64,000 bases of DNA from JAWPMT01 sp965229785. GTDB lineage: Bacteria > Bacteroidota > Bacteroidia > Cytophagales > Cyclobacteriaceae. Made by a program: the position numbers and the translations under genes. This document shows positions 10,060 to 19,941 of the stretch, in pieces; the stretch's first letter is position 1; every line of letters starts with the position of its first letter. Location: NCBI GenBank assembly GCA_965229785.1, contig CBDDJS010000001.1:3286001-3350000 (forward strand), in the 5' to 3' direction. The notes under the pieces are model-generated. The model saw nothing but the letters and a program-made list of their open reading frames with translations, was not told where the DNA came from and did not search any database.

Positions 10060-13000
10060 CTAGTTTTTACCCAACTTCTTCCATCGATCCTTTAATACTT
10101 CTACCGACTTCTCTAACTTTTTCACTCCATCCATGGCCTGTGACGTGGGCTTCACGTCTGCTCCCTGGAGTAAATTCATCAAATAAATGAATTTATTCTG
10201 GAGTCCTACGACTGTTTCTTCCTGCGGATCGTTGTGATAGATACTACCATACAGCAAATCCTGTTCTCCTGGAAGCCCCCTACCACGCAGCGCTTTCAAG
10301 GCAGAGGTCCTTCCAACTTCAGCAATCCTTTTCTCCAAATCTTCTCTTATGGTTTGTAACTCATTATAACCTTCGTAGCATCTCTTTGAATACAATCCTT
10401 GTAAAGTCAGGTCTTCTTTAGAAGCGGTTACTCTCGGATCGATCTTCACTTCAAGTTCCTGAGTTTGTGCATTGCCATCTACCGTAAGGCGCACCCGGTA
10501 TCTTCCCGGCACTACAAAAGGACCATGGGGACCACTTGGGGTCTTTTTCCACACCGCTGCAATTGAAAATTGGCGGTTCGTTCCTCTGGGAGGCTCATGC
10601 CTCAAGTCCCAAACAAACCTATGGTGACCAACTGAAGTTTGTAACTCCTTCCAGGGACGGATCCAATACGTTGGATGAGGCAATGCCGTGGTATCAATTA
10701 CTTCAGGCATGTCCTTGCTTGAAAAAGACCTGATCACGTTCCCGGAACCATCAAGTACCTCAAGTTTCACCTGATTAGCGGATTTCGGCAAATAAAAATC
10801 AATGATGGCCCCATCGGGAGGGTTCTCACCAGTAGGTTCTTCCGGAGGAAGTGGCGTATCGCTGAACATGTTCCAACGGATACGATAGGCTTCAGGAACC
10901 GGAAACAATTTCGCTGCATCGGTATTGGTTGTACCCAAAGACCTTAAAGGTGAAATATTGTCCAGAATCCAGATCGAGCGTCCATGCGTACCAATTACCA
11001 GATCATTGTCTTTGATCACCAAATCCCGAATAGAGGTAGCGGGCATATTTTGCCGAAGCGATTGCCAATTGTCACCAGCATCTACTGAAAAGTAGACTTG
11101 CCTTTCGGTTCCGGCAAAGAGTAATCCTGCTTGTTTAGGATCTTCCCGAACTACATTAACGGGGCCATTATCGGGAAGACCTTTCACTACTCTTTTCCAG
11201 GTCTTACCAGCGTCTGTCGTTCGATAGATGTGGGGCCGCATGTCATCTTTACGTATGGCATTCACGGCAATAAAGGCAGTGTTCTTATCAAAATGTCCGG
11301 CATCAATGATGGATACCTTATCCCACGATTTCACTTCAGGGGGTGTTACATCTTTCCAGTTTTTACCTCCATCTACAGTAAGGTGGACTCTCCCATCGTC
11401 CGTACCGGCCCAAATAGTATTGACATCCAATGGCGATGCACCCACGGCATAGATCACACCGCGTCGCTTCATGGTTTTCATCTGTGGCGTGGCAAAATCT
11501 CCAATACTTGCCGGAATTTCGGGTTGTTCATACGAAAGGTCAGGACTGATAATTTCCCAACTATCTCCACCATTCAACGATTTCCACAGCACATTTGTCG
11601 CGAACAGAAGCATATTGGGGTCCGCCGGATGAAACAACAAGGGCATGGTACGAAGGATACGGTATTTTCCCGATCTCACTGCTTCTGGCGTCACGTTTTG
11701 CGACTGTCCGGTTCGTTTATCGAATTTCATCACCCTACCACCAAAGATGATATTGGGGTCTTTGGGGTCAGGGGCTACATAACCATATTCATCTGCTCCA
11801 ACTCCGATGAATTCCCGGAAAGAGATCTGGCCTCCATTTCCTCGACTGGCAATCCCAATGGCACCGCTTTCTTGCTGGCCACCATACACCCAGTAAGGGA
11901 ATTGGTTGTCTGCGGTGACATGATACAATTGTGAAGTAGGCTGATTATACCAGGAACTCCAGGTCTTCCCTGCATTTACCGTAATTGTCGCTCCCTGGTC
12001 TGTCACAAAAAGCATGATGTCCGGTTGTTCCGGATTGATCCAAATGCGATGATAATCGTCTCCTCCCGGTGCTCCTTTGATCGACATCCAGGACTTACCC
12101 CCGTCATTTGAGGTATAGGAAGCGATATTTCCGACATAAAGCTTATTGGGATCTTTTGGGTGAACCTTTATTTCAGCGAAATCTCCGCCTCTTCCCCATA
12201 ATCTGTAATCCTTATGGATCAACGACCAACTTTCACCGGCATCTTCACTTTTATAGATCCCTCCGTTATTTCGTGCATCTACGGTAGCATAAATGATATT
12301 CGAATTAGAAGGAGCAATGCCTACTCCGATTCTTCCCAATCCATCATCAGTCGTAGGTAATCCTTTGGTCAACTGCCGCCAGGTGCTGCCACCATCTTCT
12401 GATTTGTATAAACCACTGTTATCTCCGGAAAAACGGGCATTTTCCCAGGGCCCTTCCCGGTGTTCCCACATATCGGCATACAGGACGTTCGGGTTGGTTG
12501 GATCAAATTCTACCTGAATGGCACCCGTGTTGTGATCAATGTAAAGTACCTTTTCCCAGCTTTGACCACCATTGGTGGTTCGGAAAACACCCCGCTCTTC
12601 ATTGGGTCCATAAGGGTGTCCGAGTCCGGCAACAAAGACAATATCCGGATTGGTGGGGTGAATGATCAGTCTTCCGACTTGCTGTACATCGGGCAATCCA
12701 ATATGTTTCCAGGATTTGCCACCATCTGTACTTTTAAAAATACCGTCACCTACGCCCAGGTCCGGACGGTGCAACCCCTCTCCCGAACCGACATAAATAA
12801 TTTCCGGATTGGTGGGAGAAACTGCCAGATCCCCAACCGAACCGGTTGGTGCATCATCGAAGATTGGGTTCCACGTTCTTCCGAAATCATCCGTTTTCCA
12901 AACCCCGCCGTTATTGACCCCAACATAAAATACATTGGGCTGTGAAGGGATGCCTACTCCACCGACGGTCCTGCTTGCTCTGAAAGGGCCGATCATACGG

Positions 13001-13101
13001 TATTGTAGTTCCTGATACGTGTTTTCTGTGATAGGTTGTGCGGGTAATTGAACACAACAAATCATCAACATAACCAAGCTAAGTAGCTTAAAGCATTTCA
13101 T
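10060..13101 (-). CDS. Secreted VPS10/BNR-repeat propeller protein (sortilin-like)
   Basis: I chose the ATG at 13101 (1013 residues) over a start at 13152 because it gives a signal peptide, MKCFKLLSLVMLMICCVQ. Residues from about 30 to 720 form beta-propellers with many BNR/Asp-box motifs (STDGGKSW, TTNGGQSW, SEDGGSTW, TVDGGKNW). A segment reading VIGTHGRSIWILDNISPLR marks the end of the propellers, and a C-terminal beta-sandwich plus helical tail follows. Database entries for this architecture are usually labelled glycosyl hydrolase or VPS10 protein, but I see no proven catalytic residues. Export to periplasm or surface is likely. A paralogue of the same plan lies at 49494-52658. Confidence 0.82.
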   Translation of the reverse strand: MKCFKLLSLVMLMICCVQLPAQPITENTYQELQYRMIGPFRASRTVGGVGIPSQPNVFYVGVNNGGVWKTDDFGRTWNPIFDDAPTGSVGDLAVSPTNPEIIYVGSGEGLHRPDLGVGDGIFKSTDGGKSWKHIGLPDVQQVGRLIIHPTNPDIVFVAGLGHPYGPNEERGVFRTTNGGQSWEKVLYIDHNTGAIQVEFDPTNPNVLYADMWEHREGPWENARFSGDNSGLYKSEDGGSTWRQLTKGLPTTDDGLGRIGVGIAPSNSNIIYATVDARNNGGIYKSEDAGESWSLIHKDYRLWGRGGDFAEIKVHPKDPNKLYVGNIASYTSNDGGKSWMSIKGAPGGDDYHRIWINPEQPDIMLFVTDQGATITVNAGKTWSSWYNQPTSQLYHVTADNQFPYWVYGGQQESGAIGIASRGNGGQISFREFIGVGADEYGYVAPDPKDPNIIFGGRVMKFDKRTGQSQNVTPEAVRSGKYRILRTMPLLFHPADPNMLLFATNVLWKSLNGGDSWEIISPDLSYEQPEIPASIGDFATPQMKTMKRRGVIYAVGASPLDVNTIWAGTDDGRVHLTVDGGKNWKDVTPPEVKSWDKVSIIDAGHFDKNTAFIAVNAIRKDDMRPHIYRTTDAGKTWKRVVKGLPDNGPVNVVREDPKQAGLLFAGTERQVYFSVDAGDNWQSLRQNMPATSIRDLVIKDNDLVIGTHGRSIWILDNISPLRSLGTTNTDAAKLFPVPEAYRIRWNMFSDTPLPPEEPTGENPPDGAIIDFYLPKSANQVKLEVLDGSGNVIRSFSSKDMPEVIDTTALPHPTYWIRPWKELQTSVGHHRFVWDLRHEPPRGTNRQFSIAAVWKKTPSGPHGPFVVPGRYRVRLTVDGNAQTQELEVKIDPRVTASKEDLTLQGLYSKRCYEGYNELQTIREDLEKRIAEVGRTSALKALRGRGLPGEQDLLYGSIYHNDPQEETVVGLQNKFIYLMNLLQGADVKPTSQAMDGVKKLEKSVEVLKDRWKKLGKN

Positions 13102-13436
13102 CTTCGAATCGAGGTTTGGGTTAGGACGGTTAAGATACATCCAGAGCGGCAAATGGCATTAGTTGCGTTTGATTTTCTGAAAACACTGCAAATTTTGTAT
13201 TAGTTACAGAAGATATATACGACCACTTGCTTTACACTCCGATGGCTGGAAATAAAAAAGCGCAGATCGATCCTTATCACAAACCAGCATGAAAGGCATG
13301 CATGCTGGTAGATTGATTTTTTTGGTATCTAAGAACTCTTAAAAAAAACTGATAGCGGACTTTGTCGCAATTGTTTAGTCTTTAGAAAGAAAGCAGAAAT
13401 ATCTCAGGATTTACTAAATCCGGCCTTTAAGAATCA
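13102..13436. other. 335-base non-coding gap below the secretion operon
   Basis: No credible reading frame was found. The gap must hold the 3' trailer of the secretion operon and the promoter of the VPS10/BNR gene. Its main visible feature is the inverted repeat at 13283-13309, listed separately. A clear TAnnTTTG element was not found. Confidence 0.6.
13283..13309. terminator. Inverted repeat, possible terminator of the secretion operon
   Basis: Perfect 9-bp arms ACCAGCATG and CATGCTGGT enclose a 9-base loop. The hairpin sits about 130 bases after the last gene of the minus-strand secretion operon. T-rich runs occur on both sides but begin several bases from the stem, so it is not a textbook terminator in either direction. 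It could instead be a regulator site. Confidence 0.35.
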
Positions 13437-13916
13437 CTATTCCTTCCTTACCCACTTCTTATCACCTTCCATGATGATTGACAGGCTGTCGGCTTGTATG
13501 ATATCTAAGGTAATAGCCTGAAATACTTCACCGGATTTTAAAAAGACTTCCTTCCCTTCAATGACCAATAAAGCTATCCGGACATCCGTACCACTTTCAT
13601 TGATAAATCCCCTGTACTGGATGTCCAATGGCGGTTCAGAAGCAACTTCTTCCTTAGGCGGAGCTATTACTTCCACAATTTCTTCGTCGTTCACATCGAC
13701 ATCAGAAGTTGTCAATTGCTTTAAAAAAGGATCGGGATACCAGGCCTGCAATTGATATTGTTCATTTTTCTGAGTTTCACGAAAGGGTGTGGCGTACGTT
13801 TTCGGGGCAAGCTCTACCTCTCCATCAGATGTAAAGTCTACAATCCGATAAATAATGAAACCCCATATAAAGAGCACCGCGGGTACAAGGAAATAAAGAT
13901 TCTTCTTGTTCTTCAC
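13437..13916 (-). CDS. GspC/PilP-like secretion component
   Basis: The 159-residue protein has one N-terminal membrane anchor (about 8-26), a proline- and acid-rich linker (about 70-95), and a small C-terminal domain from about residue 98 reading PPLDIQYRGFI, ALLVIEGKEVFLKSGE and LDIIQADSLSIIMEG. That plan (inner-membrane anchor, linker, HR-like beta domain) is the plan of GspC and of PilP, which connect the inner-membrane platform to the secretin. It is the last gene of the operon, 9 bases after the lipoprotein gene, and starts at GTG. The assignment rests on architecture and context more than on strong motifs. Confidence 0.6.
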   Translation of the reverse strand: MKNKKNLYFLVPAVLFIWGFIIYRIVDFTSDGEVELAPKTYATPFRETQKNEQYQLQAWYPDPFLKQLTTSDVDVNDEEIVEVIAPPKEEVASEPPLDIQYRGFINESGTDVRIALLVIEGKEVFLKSGEVFQAITLDIIQADSLSIIMEGDKKWVRKE

Positions 13917-13925
13917 CTTATCAGG

Positions 13926-14891
13926 TTATTGTACGGTCAATGATCGCGTTAGTCGTTCGGTCTTCTTGTCTCCATTTACCGCTCTTAAACTCCACTCATA
14001 GCTCCCGGGAACAAGACTCACTGAAATTCTGTCAGAGGTCACTTCTTCGTCACTGATGATACTGGTAATACCGTCAAAAGAGGGAGTCACCAGTTGAAAT
14101 TCATAGGACTCAGCATCTCTCAGAGGTTCCCAGATAAAAACCACAGACCCGGAATCCAAAGTAGCCCCATCCGAAGGAGATAGAATCTCTAAAGACCGGG
14201 TTTCAAATGGTACGTCAACTGTTATGGATCGGATAGATCGGATAGAAACAGAACTATTATTTAAAGCCTGGACTCCCCATTCATACACTCCGGAATCCAA
14301 CTGAAAGCTTGCCCGGGACAAGGAAGTAATGGTATCTGCAACAACAGTAGCAATGTTATCGAATGACGGACTTACGATTCGTAAATTATAGTCTGAGGCA
14401 TCTCGAATGGTATCCCATAAGAAAACGAAAGTACCTGCATCGGCTTCCAAATCTGCTGAGGGCGAAACCAAATTAGGGCTTCTATCAGAAATATCAGGAT
14501 CGGTGGCTTCCACAATGGAGAAACTTCGAGTGAAAAATGCAGTGGTATAAGCCGTATTTGCGGCATTAACACCCCAGGTATAGGTACCAGCCGCCAGAGG
14601 AATTGTAAAACTGGTTCCTGTGGTAATCGTGTCCGCCCAGACCTGAGCTGGATTCTCAAAGTCCGGGGAAACCAGCAATAGCCGGTAATCCAGTGCCCCT
14701 TCTAACGGGTCCCATACAAAGGTAACGCTTCCGGAATCCAGTTGAACTCCTTCTGCGGGGGCAAACAGGGCCACTTCATCATTAGAAATATCATCTTCCA
14801 GGATATCATCACAACCCATTAGATTGAGGACACTTATTGCTATTATGCATATTAAGGGCCATCCCAGTTTGTTTGCGATTATGTTTTTCAT
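13926..14891 (-). CDS. Lipoprotein with three Ig/fibronectin-like repeats, in secretion operon
   Basis: The 321-residue product has a lipoprotein signal with LNLMGC (Cys near residue 27). Three copies of an about 85-residue beta-sandwich-like unit follow. Each begins with a Pro-containing segment, then LDSGSVTFVWDPL or similar, then a DYRLLLVSP-type strand, and ends with G.Y.WGV.A.N and a final strand. The gene overlaps its upstream GspM-like neighbour by 4 bases and ends 9 bases before the GspC-like gene. It is therefore an integral member of the operon. No standard T2SS or T4P component has this architecture. It might stand in for the pilotin or an outer-membrane scaffold for the secretin, which is inference. 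Confidence 0.7.
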   Translation of the reverse strand: MKNIIANKLGWPLICIIAISVLNLMGCDDILEDDISNDEVALFAPAEGVQLDSGSVTFVWDPLEGALDYRLLLVSPDFENPAQVWADTITTGTSFTIPLAAGTYTWGVNAANTAYTTAFFTRSFSIVEATDPDISDRSPNLVSPSADLEADAGTFVFLWDTIRDASDYNLRIVSPSFDNIATVVADTITSLSRASFQLDSGVYEWGVQALNNSSVSIRSIRSITVDVPFETRSLEILSPSDGATLDSGSVVFIWEPLRDAESYEFQLVTPSFDGITSIISDEEVTSDRISVSLVPGSYEWSLRAVNGDKKTERLTRSLTVQ

Positions 14892-15394
14892 TCTATGGGA
14901 AAATAAAGTGCCAAATAGAGTTTTGTTTCGCGGGTCCTTCGATTAGTTTCAGTATCAAACCGAACAGACACCAGACCGCCACCTAGTCGTCGTTGCTCGA
15001 TCTCTCGAAGCAGTTTTAATAAATCACGATAAGCACCGCTAAATTTGAATAAGTTGAATTTTTCTTTGGTATCCCGTTTTTGAACTTCGGAATATTCCAC
15101 CAGGGGCGTAAGGTTAGGTTTACTCAGGCGCGTGAGTTGACGCAACAGTAGTTGATCTCCACCCTCCAGGTCGAGGTGTTGCAATAAAGAGTCCACCTTC
15201 ATTTTGTCTCGTTTGAGCATGGCCACCTTTCGGTAGAGTTGATCGGAATTGACGATGCTTCTTTGTAATCGTTCATTATGACGCCTAAGCTCAAGCGTCT
15301 TGCTGATTGAGAAAAAATATCCCAGGACCATAATCAGGGCAATTCCCAAAAGGAAACCAAGGCTCTTCCGTTTGTATGACCAATCCTTAAACAT
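14888..15394 (-). CDS. GspM/PilO-like assembly-platform protein
   Basis: The 168-residue protein has a short cytoplasmic N-terminus, one membrane segment (about 13-30), a coiled coil (about 32-70) and a ferredoxin-like C-terminal domain ending in YLALYFPIE. This is the PilO/GspM layout, a platform protein that pairs with GspL/PilN. The start overlaps the end of the GspL-like gene by 8 bases and its own end overlaps the lipoprotein gene by 4. The sequence FKFSGAYRDLLKLLREIE resembles the PilO segment that begins F...G.Y..L..FL..L. Identification relies on size, topology and position. Confidence 0.65.
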   Translation of the reverse strand: MFKDWSYKRKSLGFLLGIALIMVLGYFFSISKTLELRRHNERLQRSIVNSDQLYRKVAMLKRDKMKVDSLLQHLDLEGGDQLLLRQLTRLSKPNLTPLVEYSEVQKRDTKEKFNLFKFSGAYRDLLKLLREIEQRRLGGGLVSVRFDTETNRRTRETKLYLALYFPIE

Positions 15395-16559
15395 TCGTCT
15401 TTATTGTGATCTTCAATTGGAATTTACCTTGCCGATAGGTATTCTCACTTATACTTCCGACCCATTCCAAACCTTTGATCTTCTCAATCCAGTCTGCATA
15501 GGCCACAGCGTTTTCTGAAACGCCCTCGATTAAAACAGAAGCATCCTTTTCAATCGCTTTCTTTTCTTCTAAATACAAGGGCCTTACAACGAGCTGATTG
15601 AGTTGAATAGCCGCAGGCACTGAATGTCCCAACTCATCAGAAAATCTGGTGAAAATGGATTGTTCATTTGCATTTAACAGGTCTTCATAGGTCTGAAGAT
15701 AAGATTCTAATTCTTTGACTTGCTCTTGAGTTGACAACAGGCTGGAGTTCTCCTGAACTAGCTGTTCGTTTTCCTTACTTAGCTGAAAAAAGAAAAAGAT
15801 GTTGACAAGAAATATCAGGAATATGCCGCCAAGTATATAAGTCCCAAACCTGGATAGGAATCGTTTGTGGGTGTACTCTTCCAATGCCAACCGGGCATTG
15901 AAGTCGGAGTGTATGGTTACATCCACCAGGTAATTCAGACCGGCGGCATAACTCATTACAAGTTCCTGATCCAACAACTCATCTTCTGAAAGCTGTACAG
16001 ATTCGGTGGTTTTATCTACATGATCTATTTGGGATAAATCATCCCCAATAGTTGTAAACAGAAATCCATTTAAGGTAACCGTATCCTGTCTCAATCCCTT
16101 CACCAAAGTCGTGAAAGCCAATGGAGCAGGATAAATGCCAACCACTTGATTGTCTTTCGGAATAATTTCGAGAATCTGGTTGAGTTTATTTTTCCGAATA
16201 ATCGAAACAAAAGTTCCTCCGGATCCTTCTTGTGTTTGAATAAAAAACTCTTCCGGTCTCGCCTGGGGAATGACCATTTTCAGTAGTTCTTCCCGGGGTA
16301 GGTTATCAGCCTCTACCTTTCGGGTAAGAATTTCATCACTTGCAATTCCAATGACCAACGGCAAATGCCTTACCGAAGTAAGCCAGGTTTCCACCTGACT
16401 ATGTGAAACAAATTGGTCCTGGGACAAAACATTGATCTGGTCATTTTCCAGCGCAATCACGGCCCCATATGTTTCCCAATCCTCACCTTCTTGTGAGAAG
16501 CTTATTGCAGCCACTTCACTCCCACGTAGTTTAGACAATATGGAATCGAGGAAACTCAT
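15387..16559 (-). CDS. GspL/PilM-PilN-like assembly-platform protein
   Basis: I start at the ATG at 16559 (390 residues) instead of the TTG two codons upstream. The cytoplasmic N-terminal ~230 residues look like a divergent actin-like PilM/GspL fold (strands around VAAISFSQEG, LPLVIGIASDEILTRKVE). A membrane segment follows at about 238-258, then a coiled coil and a PilN-like periplasmic domain (LNQLVVRPLYL, IEGVSENAVAYADWIEKI, FQLKITI). One chain therefore covers the roles of PilM and PilN, as GspL does. It would link the ATPase to the membrane platform. It lies 53 bases after the secretin stop and overlaps the GspM-like gene. Confidence 0.65.
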   Translation of the reverse strand: MSFLDSILSKLRGSEVAAISFSQEGEDWETYGAVIALENDQINVLSQDQFVSHSQVETWLTSVRHLPLVIGIASDEILTRKVEADNLPREELLKMVIPQARPEEFFIQTQEGSGGTFVSIIRKNKLNQILEIIPKDNQVVGIYPAPLAFTTLVKGLRQDTVTLNGFLFTTIGDDLSQIDHVDKTTESVQLSEDELLDQELVMSYAAGLNYLVDVTIHSDFNARLALEEYTHKRFLSRFGTYILGGIFLIFLVNIFFFFQLSKENEQLVQENSSLLSTQEQVKELESYLQTYEDLLNANEQSIFTRFSDELGHSVPAAIQLNQLVVRPLYLEEKKAIEKDASVLIEGVSENAVAYADWIEKIKGLEWVGSISENTYRQGKFQLKITIKTNV

Positions 16560-16612
16560 CGCCAATGAGAAGTGATAATATTGAAAGTGAAATTGTGGTT
16601 CATCGTCAAATC

Positions 16613-18547
16613 CTAATACACAATGGTAGGTTTAATGAAAATGATCAGGCGACTGTTTCGTTCCGTCTTGCTTCTCGAACTAAACAACCATTTTAATACA
16701 GGAACTCTCGACAAAAAGGGCACTCCGCTCCCTGATTCAGAATCAGAAACCTCTTCAAGCCCACCAAGTACAATCATTTCTTCATTCCTGATCCGGATCT
16801 TACTAATGAATTTTCTGGTAGCATTTCCCGGAGGAGCACCATCTACCGTTGGATCGATGAAATCCGAGAATTCGGCATCAATTGATAACGTGATGTCTTC
16901 ATTGGCGGAAACGAAGGGCAAAATCTTGATGTCCAGATTGGCCTCGACTTTCTCATACCTGGGAGATCGAGTAACAATTGGGTTAATTCCTCCCGTTACA
17001 TTTTGTGTCTCGATCAGGAAATAAACGGATTGTCCGATTGTCAATTCGGCTTCATTTCCATTCATGGTGGAGAGTTTTGGTGTAGACCTCACATTAAGGT
17101 CATTATTGTTTTCCATGGCCTGAATGGTCGCATAGAATTTAGGGGTAACTCTTCCCAGGTTCACCACTCCCTTCGCATCAAGATTACTCAGGATTGAATT
17201 CAGAGAGTTAGAACTCAAGGTCAGGTCGACACCACCAAAAACCTGGCCGCCGGTATTGGGTACGGAATCCGCAAGAAAGGCCTGAACACCGGTATTCAGA
17301 CTCGAACCTTTGTTCACTTCCGTTACGATTACTTCGATCAGTACATTCAGCACAGGTTTATCAATTTGTTCCAGAAACCCCACTAATACCTGTGTATCGC
17401 GTTCACCTCCTGTGATCAATAAGGCATTTAATTCAGGCAATAGTGAAATATCCAGACCTGCGGCCAATGAAGCGGGCACCAATTGATCTACTCCCTCAAC
17501 ACTTCGGTTTTTAAAACTGTAGACCATGGCTTGAGCCAAACCGGTTTTTTGATTAGAACCGATCAAATAAACATCCCCTTTTTTACCGTAGGTAAATCCG
17601 GCGCTTTCTGTTGCAAAGGAGAGAAATTGCTCAAAGTTGATTTTTGCGAAATATCCCTGTAAGGTCCCCTGAATGGGTTCGAGTATTGCATAATTAACTT
17701 TAAGCTCCTGAGCTACTGCTGCCAGTACTTCAGATACTTCGGCTTCCTGCGCTTCCAAAGAAATATAGGTTTCTGCTCCATCTTTGATCGTTCGTAAGGT
17801 AAAAGGACCACTTCCTCCCTGCGCATCGTTTCGACGCGACCTGGGATTGTTCTGATTTCTTCTGCGCCTGTTGTTTGTGGGTTGCTGTTGTTGCTGATTT
17901 CCTACGTTGACTTCCTGTACAATGACTTCTGCCTGTCTAAAGACAACTACGCCTGAATCCGGACTGTCTATCTCGAGGTTATTGGTCAGGGCGAATTGCT
18001 CCATCGCGGTGTTGAAATCGAGGGCAGAAACAAATCCTGAAACCAAAGAATTTCGAACCTCAGGAGTCGTCAGAACATTTTTGCCTGTACTTATCGTAAT
18101 CGCTTTTACAACGGAGGACAGGGTATCTATTCGAAGGTCGAAACTTATCTGATCCCTGTTCTCGTCGTAGTTGATCACAATGGGTTTCGGTTTCCGGTAA
18201 GTGTAAGGCCTTACAGTCAGTATGTTATTGACGAACTGAATTTCCAACTGATATTCACGACAAATGAAGACCAAAACATCTTTTACCGAGACGTTTTTGA
18301 AGTTATTTGTGATATTGAGATTGGGTAGCTGTCGAACATTGATATTGAGGGTATGGGCTTCTGCTATTCCTCTCAATAACTCATGGACCGGGGCATTATT
18401 CAGCGCAAAGTCTACCTGGCCATTTAACCCTCCTACAACCGTGGAAAGACTGGTCAAGGTCGAATCCAGCTTCGCTATACGGTCCTGATTTTGACTGTAG
18501 GCAGCAGATCCTGCCAAAATGGTCAGTATGATTAAAAAATATCTCAT
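16613..18547 (-). CDS. gspD: Secretin, GspD/PilQ family outer-membrane channel
   Basis: The 644-residue product begins at the ATG at 18547, which shares one base with the TGA of the upstream ATPase gene. After a signal peptide (about 1-19) there are two STN/N0-like modules (VHELLRGIAEAHTLNINV..., VVKAITISTGKNVL...), a Gln/Arg/Asn-rich linker around 215-245, N1-type modules, and a secretin domain from about 385. The secretin domain includes VLIEVIVTEV, and the C-terminus has the family signature VPFLSRVPVLKWLFSS followed by RLIIFIKPTIV. It would form the multimeric outer-membrane gate. The basic linker is unusual. Position directly after gspE supports a type II secretion-like machine. Confidence 0.92.
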   Translation of the reverse strand: MRYFLIILTILAGSAAYSQNQDRIAKLDSTLTSLSTVVGGLNGQVDFALNNAPVHELLRGIAEAHTLNINVRQLPNLNITNNFKNVSVKDVLVFICREYQLEIQFVNNILTVRPYTYRKPKPIVINYDENRDQISFDLRIDTLSSVVKAITISTGKNVLTTPEVRNSLVSGFVSALDFNTAMEQFALTNNLEIDSPDSGVVVFRQAEVIVQEVNVGNQQQQQPTNNRRRRNQNNPRSRRNDAQGGSGPFTLRTIKDGAETYISLEAQEAEVSEVLAAVAQELKVNYAILEPIQGTLQGYFAKINFEQFLSFATESAGFTYGKKGDVYLIGSNQKTGLAQAMVYSFKNRSVEGVDQLVPASLAAGLDISLLPELNALLITGGERDTQVLVGFLEQIDKPVLNVLIEVIVTEVNKGSSLNTGVQAFLADSVPNTGGQVFGGVDLTLSSNSLNSILSNLDAKGVVNLGRVTPKFYATIQAMENNNDLNVRSTPKLSTMNGNEAELTIGQSVYFLIETQNVTGGINPIVTRSPRYEKVEANLDIKILPFVSANEDITLSIDAEFSDFIDPTVDGAPPGNATRKFISKIRIRNEEMIVLGGLEEVSDSESGSGVPFLSRVPVLKWLFSSRSKTERNSRLIIFIKPTIVY

Positions 18548-19941
18548 CAAACGAGGTAGGGTAAAATTTCTTCTAAACTTGTTTCTCCTGCACTGAATAG
18601 CTGAATGGCACTTTCTTTCAAAGTTCCGATCCGTCCCTGTATTGCCTCTTCACTTGGTGCCTCATCCATGTTCTTGATGAACTTTTGCATTTGATGATCA
18701 ACCGGGATCATCTCGTAGATCGCCTTCCTGCCGCGATAACCAGTGCCGTAACATTGATCACAACCTACGGGCTCATGGAAATCCTGAACTACGTCAGGTA
18801 AGGGTTCAAAGGGTACTTCGGATAAGTTAACGGGCCTTTTACAGTCCGGACACAGTAAACGAAGCAGTCGTTGAGCAATAGCGATATTGATGGTATCTGC
18901 CAGGATGTAGGGTGAAATGCCCATTTCCAACATCCTCGTAATAATTCCCCAGGCAGAGTTGGTGTGAACTGTTGAGAGCACCAGGTGTCCCGTAAGCGCA
19001 GCTCGAATGGCCATCTTTGCGGTGGGAAGATCCCTGATCTCTCCTACCATGATAATGTCAGGGTCCTGTCGAAGAAAGGTACGTAAGGCTGCCACATAAT
19101 CTAATCCGATCTTTTCCTTTAACTGCACTTGATTGATCCCTTCCAGTGTATACTCTACCGGGTCCTCAATCGTAAGGATGTTACGCATGTTGTCGTTGAG
19201 TTCCTTTAGTGTTGCATATAGGGTAGTTGTCTTTCCTGAGCCGGTTGGACCACTGATCAGTATGATACCATGCGGTTTAGCGATGCTGTTCAGGTACACC
19301 GATTTTTGCTGGCCTGACAGGCCCAATTTCTCTATGGATAATGCTGAACTTTCATCGGACAATAGCCTGAGCACCACTTTTTCTCCATAAAGGGTGGGTA
19401 GTACCGAAACCCGAAGATCAAATTGCTTTCCCCCTTCTTTGATCATGATCCGGCCATCCTGGGGCAACCGCTTTTCAGCTATGTCCAGGTTACTCATGAT
19501 CTTTAATTTGTTGACAAATTCCGGGTAATCATGCTTGGGAATAATGAATCGTTCCACCAATTTCCCATCCAGGCGCATTCGAATCCGGCACTTGTCCTCA
19601 TAGGACTCCAGATGAATATCACTACATTTTAAGGTCTCAGCCTCTTGTATCAGTTCATTCAGAAAGTTGGAGGAAGAAAGAGAAAGCTCACTTTTATGTT
19701 GTTCCGTCTTTTTGAGGTAAAACTTATTCAGCGCTCTATCAAGCTCTGTTTTAGATACAGGCTCTATCCGAATGGTTTTTCCAAATACAACTTCCAATTC
19801 TTTCGCTGTACCATTAAGGGAAAGGGTTTCGTCACGATAAAACACCATTTCCTCCGGAGTTACCGATTTAGGAACAATGCGGTAATAATGTGCCTGATCA
19901 GTTGTCAGTAGTTGTTTTAAGTCTGTGGAAAGGTTAATCAT
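18547..19941 (-). CDS. gspE: Secretion/pilus assembly ATPase, GspE/PilB family
   Basis: The 464-residue cytoplasmic ATPase drives pseudopilus assembly. It shows Walker A GPTGSGKTTT with Lys237, an Asp-box region (LTIEDPVEYTLEGINQVQ), Walker B DIIMVGEIRD, a His-box ALTGHLVLSTVHTN, and the tetracysteine zinc site CPDC...CDQC typical of GspE and PilB but absent from PilT. The N-terminal domain of about 90 residues is short compared with PilB. The start codon overlaps the prepilin peptidase stop by 4 bases. No second, PilT-like ATPase is encoded in the operon, which favours secretion over twitching pili. Confidence 0.95.
   Translation of the reverse strand: MINLSTDLKQLLTTDQAHYYRIVPKSVTPEEMVFYRDETLSLNGTAKELEVVFGKTIRIEPVSKTELDRALNKFYLKKTEQHKSELSLSSSNFLNELIQEAETLKCSDIHLESYEDKCRIRMRLDGKLVERFIIPKHDYPEFVNKLKIMSNLDIAEKRLPQDGRIMIKEGGKQFDLRVSVLPTLYGEKVVLRLLSDESSALSIEKLGLSGQQKSVYLNSIAKPHGIILISGPTGSGKTTTLYATLKELNDNMRNILTIEDPVEYTLEGINQVQLKEKIGLDYVAALRTFLRQDPDIIMVGEIRDLPTAKMAIRAALTGHLVLSTVHTNSAWGIITRMLEMGISPYILADTINIAIAQRLLRLLCPDCKRPVNLSEVPFEPLPDVVQDFHEPVGCDQCYGTGYRGRKAIYEMIPVDHQMQKFIKNMDEAPSEEAIQGRIGTLKESAIQLFSAGETSLEEILPYLV

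Noticed and set aside
11131..11934. 267-codon plus-strand frame inside the first VPS10/BNR gene
   Set aside because: It is antisense to an intact gene, has no family resemblance and reads as biased composition from the opposite strand.
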